This document shows, one piece after another, positions 1 through 6,700 of a DNA stretch of 13,530 nucleotides; the stretch's first letter is position 1; the number at the start of each line of letters is the position of its first letter. Location of the stretch: the NCBI GenBank assembly GCA_964394585.1, contig CAYMYI010000110.1:1-13530 (forward strand), in the 5' to 3' direction. The stretch is from CAYUJH01 sp964394585. GTDB lineage: Bacteria > Bacteroidota > Bacteroidia > Cytophagales > Flammeovirgaceae. The position numbers were made by a program, and so were the translations under genes. A model generated the notes under the pieces. The model did no database searches and was not told the origin of the DNA. It saw only the letters and a list, made by a program, of their open reading frames with translations.

Positions 1-1
1 C

Positions 2-1456
2 GTTTGCTGCCTTGACGATGCCAAAAAACTCTACTCAGGGTTCGATTTATCAGCCCCCACAACCTCCGTTTCGATGACTATAAATGGACCTGCTGCGGCA
101 ATCACAGCTTTTTTCATGAATGCAGCCATCGACCAACAGTGCGAACGTTACATTGCTGAAAACGGGCTCACCGATGAGGTACAACAAAAAGTTGAAAAGA
201 TATACGCTCAACGGAACGCCACTCCCCCTCATTACTTGGCAAGTATCCCAGAAGGCAATAATGGATTAGGTTTAAAACTACTCGGCGTTTCTGGCGATCA
301 AGTACTTGAGAAAGATGTATATGAAAAAATAAAAGCTGAAACACTTTCGGTAGTACGCGGAACCGTACAAGCCGATATTTTGAAAGAAGATCAGGCACAA
401 AATACGTGTATTTTCTCTACGGAATTTTCGCTCCGGCTCATGGGCGATATGCAAGCCTACTTTACTGCTAACAAAGTGAAGAACTTTTATTCGGTATCTA
501 TTTCGGGGTATCACATTGCAGAAGCCGGGGCAAACCCCATTACGCAACTGGCTTTTACACTAGCTAACGGATTCACTTTTGTAGAATATTACCTAAGCAG
601 AGGGCTAGATATCGACGACTTCGCCCCTAACCTATCATTCTTTTTCTCAAACGGTATCGACCCAGAATATGCCGTAATCGGCAGAGTGGCACGGAGAATT
701 TGGGCAAAAGCCATGAAGTTTAAATACGGTGCTAACGAGCGTTCGCAAAAACTAAAATACCATATTCAAACCTCAGGACGCTCTTTGCATGCCCAAGAGA
801 TTGCTTTTAACGATATCCGCACGACCTTGCAGGCTCTCTATGCAATTTATGATAACTGTAACTCCTTGCATACCAATGCTTACGACGAAGCAATCACAAC
901 GCCAACGGAAGAATCGGTACGCCGCGCAGTGGCTATTCAGCTCATCATCAACCGAGAACTCGGACTTACCAAAAATGAAAATCCGCTGCAAGGCTCTTTC
1001 ATTATTGAAGAGCTTACCGATTTGGTGGAAGAAGCAGTAATGGCAGAGTTTGACCGAATTACTGAACGTGGAGGCGTTTTGGGAGCAATGGAAACCATGT
1101 ACCAACGTACACGTATCCAAGAAGAATCGATGCACTACGAAATGAAAAAGCACACTGGCGAATTGCCCATCATTGGGGTAAACACTTTCCTATCCAAAGA
1201 AGGCTCTCCTACTATTACGCCTCAAGAGGTAATTCGAGCTACCAAAGAAGAAAAAGAAGCGCAAATCAAAACGCGCGATGCAGTGCAATTATTCTATATC
1301 ACCGAAAGTAAAGTTGCCTTGCAAGATCTAAAAGAAACGGCTATCAAAAACAAAAACACATTTGCCGCACTCATGGAAGCGGCTAAGTATTGTACCTTGG
1401 GGCAAATTACTCATGCACTCTACGAAGTAGGCGGACAGTACCGCAGAAATATGTAA
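2..1456 (+). CDS. icmF: Fused isobutyryl-CoA mutase IcmF, C-terminal part (5' end outside window)
   Basis: The reading frame is open to the left edge, so the Met codon at 74 is internal; 484 residues are visible of a family usually near 1,100. IcmF is an adenosylcobalamin enzyme interconverting isobutyryl-CoA and n-butyryl-CoA, with an N-terminal B12 domain and a MeaB-like GTPase fused to the mutase barrel; only the mutase part is in view. Seen directly: LYSGFDLSAPTTSVSMTING at the left edge, SISGYHIAEAGA, APNLSFFFSNGIDPEY, YHIQTSGRSLHAQE, NSLHTNAYDEA and the C-terminus EVGGQYRRNM. Family knowledge: ANERSQKLKYH, FSNGIDPEY and the terminal GGQYRRNM fit IcmF rather than methylmalonyl-CoA mutase, which as I recall reads APRLSFFW and HxQTSGWSL at the matching places. 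Substrate preference (isobutyryl, isovaleryl or pivalyl-CoA) cannot be decided. An intrinsic terminator follows 7 nt after the stop. Confidence 0.93.
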   Translation, partial: VCCLDDAKKLYSGFDLSAPTTSVSMTINGPAAAITAFFMNAAIDQQCERYIAENGLTDEVQQKVEKIYAQRNATPPHYLASIPEGNNGLGLKLLGVSGDQVLEKDVYEKIKAETLSVVRGTVQADILKEDQAQNTCIFSTEFSLRLMGDMQAYFTANKVKNFYSVSISGYHIAEAGANPITQLAFTLANGFTFVEYYLSRGLDIDDFAPNLSFFFSNGIDPEYAVIGRVARRIWAKAMKFKYGANERSQKLKYHIQTSGRSLHAQEIAFNDIRTTLQALYAIYDNCNSLHTNAYDEAITTPTEESVRRAVAIQLIINRELGLTKNENPLQGSFIIEELTDLVEEAVMAEFDRITERGGVLGAMETMYQRTRIQEESMHYEMKKHTGELPIIGVNTFLSKEGSPTITPQEVIRATKEEKEAQIKTRDAVQLFYITESKVALQDLKETAIKNKNTFAALMEAAKYCTLGQITHALYEVGGQYRRNM

Positions 1457-1462
1457 ATTCGT

Positions 1463-1491
1463 AAGCCCTCTTGTACTCAAGGGGGCTTTTT
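1463..1491 (+). terminator. Intrinsic terminator of icmF
   Basis: An 11-bp stem (AAGCCCTCTTG at 1463-1473 with CAAGGGGGCTT at 1478-1488, one G-U pair) closes a 4-nt loop and runs into five T residues (1487-1491). It lies immediately after the icmF stop. The next ATG is only 34 nt beyond the T-tract. Confidence 0.9.
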
Positions 1492-1525
1492 CATTATTCT
1501 TTACTACCTCTTCAATAACTAGCTC

Positions 1526-2233
1526 ATGAAAAATTACAAAGCAAAAATTTTGTTGGTAGAAGATGACCCCAACTTAGGCTCGTTGCTATGCGAGTACTTG
1601 CAATCCGAAAATTTTGATGTTACCCTTGAAATGAATGGTGAAGATGGCTTGAAGAAATTTCAAACACAGCCCTTTGATTTGTGTGTACTCGATGTAATGC
1701 TCCCTAAAAAAGATGGATTTACCCTAGCTAAGCAAATCAGAGAACAAAACACTAAAATTCCCATCATTTTCTTAACCGCAAAATCGCTCAAAGAGGATAA
1801 AGTAAGCGGATTCACGATTGGTGCCGACGACTATATAACCAAACCATTCGATGAGGAAGAATTAGTCCTTCGCATGAATGCTATTTTAAAGCGAACTAAC
1901 GGATATGACCAAGACACTCCCCCCAAAGTGTTTCAAATTGGCCGATTTACCTTCGATTACCCCAACCAGCACCTTTCATTCGACGGCGACGAAGGACGCC
2001 GCATGACCACGAAAGAAAGCGAGGTACTTCGACTGCTTTGCATCCATAAAAATCAGATTTTGCGCAGAGATCATGCCCTCATTTCAATTTATGGGGAAAG
2101 CGATTACTTTTATGGTAGAAGTTTCGATGTGTTTATCACAAAGCTACGCAAGTATCTAAAGCGCGATGAGCATGTAAAGATTGAAAATATCCACAGCGTA
2201 GGCTTTCGCCTCATTGATATTCAGGAAAGTTAA
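1526..2233 (+). CDS. OmpR/PhoB-family response regulator (RprY-like)
   Basis: This is a two-component DNA-binding response regulator of 235 residues, full length for the family. The receiver domain covers about residues 6-122: acidic pair E12/D13, phospho-acceptor D56 in LDVMLPKKDGF, T84 in FLTAK, and K106 in ITKPF. A winged-helix DNA-binding domain follows (about 138-232), with TTKESEVLRLLC and the recognition-helix region SFDVFITKLRKYLK. The receiver text (LCVLDVMLPKKDGFTLA, TAKSLKEDK, GADDYITKPF) resembles Bacteroides RprY, hence RprY-like. No histidine kinase gene is adjacent in the window, so it is an orphan locally. The ATG at 1526 gives a normal family N-terminus; no Shine-Dalgarno is visible, as is common in Bacteroidota. 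Only 34 nt separate the start from the preceding T-tract, and I saw no TAnnTTTG promoter there. Target genes are unknown. Confidence 0.93.
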   Translation: MKNYKAKILLVEDDPNLGSLLCEYLQSENFDVTLEMNGEDGLKKFQTQPFDLCVLDVMLPKKDGFTLAKQIREQNTKIPIIFLTAKSLKEDKVSGFTIGADDYITKPFDEEELVLRMNAILKRTNGYDQDTPPKVFQIGRFTFDYPNQHLSFDGDEGRRMTTKESEVLRLLCIHKNQILRRDHALISIYGESDYFYGRSFDVFITKLRKYLKRDEHVKIENIHSVGFRLIDIQES

Positions 2234-2243
2234 CTCAATGCAT

Positions 2244-2276
2244 AAAAAAAGTGGAACATTTACATGATCCACTTTT
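2244..2276. terminator. Bidirectional terminator between convergent genes
   Basis: AAAAGTGGA (2247-2255) pairs with TCCACTTTT (2268-2276); a short inner CAT/ATG pairing is possible in the loop. On the plus strand it ends in TTTT, 11 nt after the response regulator stop. On the minus strand it is followed by seven or more T residues (complement of the A run at 2244-2250), so it is a stronger terminator for the RNA-binding protein gene ending at 2336. A second small hairpin, CACAGT/ACTGTG at 2300-2316, lies between that stop and this terminator. Confidence 0.8.
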
Positions 2277-2335
2277 CTGCGTTATAAGAATGTTATTATC
2301 ACAGTATTCAACTGTGTATAGTGTGTTCTTACAAA

Positions 2336-2644
2336 TTAGTATCGGTTGTAGTTATTAAAACCACCGCCGCCACGGTTATTGAAACGGTTACCTTGACCTT
2401 CCTCTTTAGGTCTAGCTTTTTTCACTACAATAGCTCCACCTTCAATCTCACTACCGTCAAGCCCTTCGATCGCTGTAATCGCTTCGTCTTCTACGGGCAT
2501 TTCTACAAAGCCATACCCTTTCGAGCGGCCAGTAGCTCTGTCCATAACGATTTTCACTGAGCTAACGTCTCCATACGATTCGAAGACTTCTCTTAGCTCG
2601 TCTTCTTGGATTGAAAAATCCAATTTTGCAACAAAAATGTTCAT
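2336..2644 (-). CDS. Small single-RRM RNA-binding protein
   Basis: This 102-residue protein consists of one RNA-recognition motif and a short low-complexity tail. RNP2 is NIFVAKLDF (residues 2-10) and RNP1 is KGYGFVEM (42-49); the aromatic residues F4, Y44 and F46 are at the RNA-stacking positions. The tail (about residues 84-102) is rich in Gly, Asn and Arg, with RGGGG and two terminal NxxNRY-like aromatic elements, as in RGG-type tails. Proteins of this size and layout are common in Bacteroidota (the Rbp family of Bacteroides) and cyanobacteria, where they are thought to act as global RNA binders. The gene has an AT-rich leader with two candidate promoters upstream and a good terminator downstream. 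A cold-responsive role is possible by analogy with other bacterial RRM proteins, but nothing here proves it. RNA targets are unknown. Confidence 0.93.
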   Translation of the reverse strand: MNIFVAKLDFSIQEDELREVFESYGDVSSVKIVMDRATGRSKGYGFVEMPVEDEAITAIEGLDGSEIEGGAIVVKKARPKEEGQGNRFNNRGGGGFNNYNRY

Positions 2645-2805
2645 AGAATAAATAAAAGAAAAATATAAAAAGAAAAAAGGAAATTGGTGTGCGTATTAAT
2701 TAAAATTCAGCGAATAACTTATTTTGTTAAATGTCAAAAAACTTATAAAGCAAAAGATAAAAAGTACAAAGCGAGCAATTCGTGAGTTTCCTTATCAATG
2801 CGATT

Positions 2806-2841
2806 CAAAGGTAAACATTTAAAACATAGGTATACTACAAA
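2806..2841 (-). promoter_or_regulatory. Candidate Bacteroidota-type promoter for the RRM gene
   Basis: Read on the minus strand, TACCTTTG (complement of 2806-2813) matches the TAnnTTTG -7 consensus exactly. A TTTG (complement of 2838-2841) lies 24 nt upstream, slightly farther than the usual -33 spacing. The predicted transcript start is near 2799-2801. Confidence 0.45.
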
Positions 2842-2863
2842 GTATCAATATTTTTTTATACCG

Positions 2864-2890
2864 TTGAATCTACTTTCAAACATACGTTTG
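2864..2890 (+). promoter_or_regulatory. Candidate nudC promoter (TTG-N16-TACGTTTG)
   Basis: TACGTTTG at 2883-2890 matches the TAnnTTTG -7 consensus of Bacteroidota, with TTG at 2864-2866 serving as a -33 element 16 nt upstream. The predicted start of transcription is near 2897, giving a leader of about 28 nt before the nudC ATG at 2925. The -7 element forms the right half of the palindrome at 2875-2892. Confidence 0.55.
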
Positions 2891-2892
2891 AA
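2875..2892. repeat. 18-bp inverted repeat overlapping divergent -7 elements
   Basis: TTCAAAC (2875-2881) and GTTTGAA (2886-2892) are perfect inverted copies around ATAC. Because the arms contain CAAA/TTTG, each strand reads a TAnnTTTG motif: TACGTTTG on plus and TATGTTTG on minus (complement of 2877-2884). It could be a dimeric operator, a pair of overlapping divergent promoters, or both. Confidence 0.5.
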
Positions 2893-2924
2893 TATAAAAC
2901 GTTCACACAAACTGTAAAATTTAT

Positions 2925-3722
2925 ATGCAATCTTCAACTTTTAAAGCTGGCTCCTTGTCTAACACTTTGCCAAAGCAAGGTACTATTTTCTTTATATTTC
3001 TTGGTAGAGAGTTGCTGCTTTCCTCGGAGAGTCAACTTCCTAGCCGTGTGCCTCTTCATTTGCAAGTTGTACGTTCTTTTCAGTTCGGAATGTATGGGCA
3101 AAATGCCTGCGTAGCGGTTGAGGTTGAAGGAAAAATCCCCGAAGGATATCGGCTTATTAATGTACGGCACACATACAGCTTTCTAGGCGAAGAATGGTTT
3201 CGGATTGCCGGGCATGCCTATCATTTACTACACTGGGAACGAACGCATCTTTTTTGTGGTGCATGTGGTAACGAAACACAAAGAATCGAGCAAGAGACTG
3301 CGAGAGTGTGTATTCAATGTGGGCATAAAACATACCCTAGAATTTCCCCTGCAATTATTGTTGCCGTTACTCAGCAAGATTATTTACTGATGGCGCATGC
3401 CAAACGTTATCCAAAGCGTATGTTCAGCGTACTTGCCGGGTTTGTTGAACCAGGGGAATCGTTAGAAGAATGTGTACAGCGGGAAGTGAAAGAAGAAGCC
3501 AATATTGAAATTAAGAACATTCGGTATTTTGGCAGCCAACCTTGGCCTTTCCCCGATGCCTTAATGATTGGTTTTACTGCAGAATATGCCGGGGGTATTC
3601 TGCAAGCCGACGAGCAGGAAATCCAAGAAATTGGGTGGTTTCATAAAGATAATTTACCACAAGAAATCCCTGGGAAACTCAGTATTGCCCGCCAATTGAT
3701 TGACGCATTTCTTAATAAATAA
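2925..3722 (+). CDS. nudC: NAD(+)/NADH pyrophosphatase NudC (zinc-ribbon Nudix hydrolase)
   Basis: NudC hydrolyses NADH/NAD to NMN(H) and AMP and, in E. coli, removes NAD caps from RNA 5' ends. The 265-residue length is normal. Domains: a variable N-terminal domain (about 1-105); a zinc ribbon with C111/C114 (CGAC) and C129/C132 (CIQC); and a Nudix domain from about 140. The Nudix box runs from G172 (GFVEPGE) through REVKEEANI near residue 194, keeping the catalytic REVKEE glutamates; the usual Gly near its end is Asn. The hallmark SQPWPFP lies at 204-210, which separates NudC from other Nudix enzymes. The ATG at 2925 follows a well-placed candidate promoter. The gene converges with the giant repeat gene, with 51 nt between the two stops and no clear terminator hairpin for nudC there. 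Confidence 0.95.
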   Translation: MQSSTFKAGSLSNTLPKQGTIFFIFLGRELLLSSESQLPSRVPLHLQVVRSFQFGMYGQNACVAVEVEGKIPEGYRLINVRHTYSFLGEEWFRIAGHAYHLLHWERTHLFCGACGNETQRIEQETARVCIQCGHKTYPRISPAIIVAVTQQDYLLMAHAKRYPKRMFSVLAGFVEPGESLEECVQREVKEEANIEIKNIRYFGSQPWPFPDALMIGFTAEYAGGILQADEQEIQEIGWFHKDNLPQEIPGKLSIARQLIDAFLNK

Positions 3723-3773
3723 CCTATCAGTATTAAAAAAACCCTTCAGGAATCTGTACGATGTTGATCAAGG

Positions 3774-6700
3774 CTATTGCCATTTCCATATAAATACTTC
3801 CATGGGTTTTGGCGCATACAGCATCACTTTTTTCTGTAATACAGCACTTTCGTTACCGGCTATATCTTTTAATTGGTAATAGATAATTTTTTCTTCGCCT
3901 TGAATGCCCACTTGTCCATCTTTCCATGCCGGATTACGCCCTTCCGATGCTGCGGTTAAATCTACCGGAGTAAGTTCCCAAGCTACTTGCATGTAGCTTT
4001 CCCCAGGAGTTGGCATGTAAGGCTTCCATTCGGTCAGTTGTATGCTTTCTTCGCTATTCGCAAAACGGACAAAAGCAGCATCTTTCGCATCTATAAATAA
4101 CTCTACAGCCGGGTTTTCCAGTTGTGTAAGATTATCTTGCCCCTCAGTAGGCGGCACATTCACTTGTATCGATTTGGTTACCGGGGGCTGCATATCGAGT
4201 ACAATGGTATCGGTCATTATGGGCGAAATGTTCCCAACCTCGTCCATAAAGCGTGCGTAGACTACTTTCTCGCCATTGCTTGCAGCAACTGTAACGGAAT
4301 CTGTAGGTGAAAATGGTTTCCATTGCACCCCTCTAAAACTTGAGTTACCGGAAAGTAGCATTTTGTGGGCCTCGGGCACATCGAGCTGAAGCTGTACAAC
4401 AGGGTTGTTCGTCAGTGTGGCTCCTTCGTTAATTTCGATTGTACCTTCCGGATATTGCCGATCGAGCAATACCGTATGCGACAGCGTGGGCGTTTCGTTC
4501 CCGGCATAATCTTTAAACTTTACATATACATTTTTGAAGCCATCTTCGCCTGCCAGTGTCCAGCGCTTGAGTGGTTTGATGTATTCCCAGCCTCCATCAG
4601 AAAAATCGGCTTCGTTCGAAATCCACATCGATGCAGCGTGATCTACATACAACTCCAATGTAATTTGTTTTTTAGGGTCTCTACAATAATGATCTCCTTG
4701 AATTTCAAATCGCGGATTGAGTGGTGGCTCACGGTCAAGATCTACTGATGCCTGAATTAACGACGTAACGTTACCCCGAGTATCTTTTAATTGGGCAAAC
4801 ACGTGATGCGTTCCATCATAATCGGCAAGTTCCCAAGGTGTTTTTACAGAATAAGGCACCCACTCTAACGATTCCGTAAACCCTTCTTTTTTATGACTAA
4901 TGCGCATAAACTCCGGAGGATCTTCGTTTGGTTTCAACTGTAGAGTTAGGGTAACTTCCCGTTGGTTAATCGGCGAATTTCCATCATTTACTTGTAAGAT
5001 TGCTTCTTGCGGAGGCGTAGTATCTACTCGATATGTTTTGCGAATGATGCGGGAAATATTACCGGCTTCATCGCGGAAACGGGCAAATAGCACTTTAGTA
5101 CCCTCCCCAGGCGATAGAGTGAAATATTGCGGGGTATCGGTGTAAGAAACCCATCGCTGAGCATCCAATTGTTTAGCGACCGAAGCATTATTACTACTTT
5201 CTTTTCCTTCCATTATTTGCATTTGTATCGCATCGGTTGCCTTAGCAGTGATTTTTGCTTTGTATGAAGCTACATTTAAATCTTGCTCTACGGTAATGTC
5301 GCAATTGACCGGAGGTTGTGTATCAAGCACAATTTTTTGTAGCAGTGGTGAAGATTCTGTTTCCGTCCGACTTCTAAACTTCACATACACTTCTTTCTCT
5401 CCGTCGCCGGGGGATAGTTGCCAAGAACTTTGAGACTTATAGGGTTGCCATCGGCTTCCGCTAAAATCGGCTCGGTTGCTAATCATCATTTCGGTAGCAT
5501 CTCTGGCAAAGAGGTTAAGGGTAACGTTGCGGTCGGTACGATTGCAATAGATAGCCCCGTGTTCAATAGTAAACCTCGTTTCAAGTGGCACAATGAGTAA
5601 CATGATTTTATCGCTCACGATGGGCGAAGTGTTGCCATTCTGATCTTGAAACTGAGCATATACCGCGTGCCAACCTCCTTGAGAAGGTAAATCAATGCGA
5701 AATGGGTACTCTGAATAACTTCTCCAACTCGCTCCGCGAAAGGTAGAGTCTACGCTGATGCGCATACTGCGGGCATCGTCGGCTTTTACGGCTACCTCTG
5801 CATAGGCATTTAAAGTAGTTTCCTCTCCGTTATTTAATACAATTTGCGCATTTTGAGGGGGGCTGCGGTCGAGTTCAATATTTTGTTGAAGGAGTTCACT
5901 CTCGTGGCCGGTTTCGCTACGAAACTTCATAAATACCGCTTTTTTGCCATCTTCCCCTGCTAATATCCATTCTTTCGAAATGGAAAATTTTTCCCAAGTA
6001 GCTCCTTCAAAACTTGCCAAATTGCTCACCATCATTTCTTCAGCAGCTCTGCAAAAAATAGATAGGGTAACTTTTTTATCAGGGTCGGTACAATACTGTT
6101 TGCCGTTATCGATGGTGAATTCTGCTGCGAATGGGTAAATAGCAAGGATAATGGTATCAGAAACTACTTCCGATTCGTTGCCAGCCTCATCGCGGAATCG
6201 CATAAAAATGCGCTTTTCTCCTCGGCTGGTGTACCGAATAGGAATGGGCCCTTCGCGGTAAGCCTCCCAATACAAGCCCTGAAAGTTATCGGTAGAGGCT
6301 ATTTGCATAGTGGTTGCCGTTGCCGATTCAGGATAAATATCGAGAACGGGATCGCGCTCGCTCTCTTCTCGAAGCTTGAGGGTAACATTCCCAACTGGAG
6401 CCAACCGGTCGAGTATAATTGTGTCGGTTACTATTTCCGATTCCGTCTCGGTAATGCTTTTAAACTTGGCATACACCACGTGCCTGCCGTCTGAATCGGG
6501 TAATTGCCACTGTTTTTCCGAGTTAAAAGGCTCCCAGCTTGCCCCTTGGAAGTCGGCATCGTTGCTTACAATCATCTGCGTAGCATTGCGCGAGCGCAGT
6601 TGTAGGCTTACCTTAGCGTCTTTCGCATTGGTTGCCGCTTTGCCACCATCGATTTCCACGCTGTTTCGAACGGGTAAAATTGCATAACTGACACTATCGA

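Larger units (their letters stand above)
2645..2924. promoter_or_regulatory. AT-rich divergent intergenic region (RRM gene / nudC)
   Basis: This 280-nt gap between divergent genes contains no convincing ORF or RNA gene. It is strongly AT-rich next to the RRM gene and holds candidate promoters for both directions (listed separately). Depending on which minus-strand promoter is used, the RRM transcript would have a leader of about 155 or 225 nt, whereas the nudC leader would be under 30 nt. I found no strong hairpin inside the long leader by eye. Confidence 0.6.

Noticed and set aside
773..1153. Minus-strand frame of 126 codons opposite icmF
   Set aside because: The plus strand encodes highly conserved mutase sequence here; the antisense frame has no recognisable features.
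74..1456. Treating the ATG at 74 as the gene start
   Set aside because: The frame continues upstream to the window edge with conserved mutase sequence (LYSGFDLSAPTTSVS), so the Met is internal and the gene is cut by the window.
3723..3773. A terminator between nudC and the giant gene
   Set aside because: On the minus strand there is a run of seven T residues, but the only stems before it are 3-4 bp; too weak to call, though weak termination is possible.
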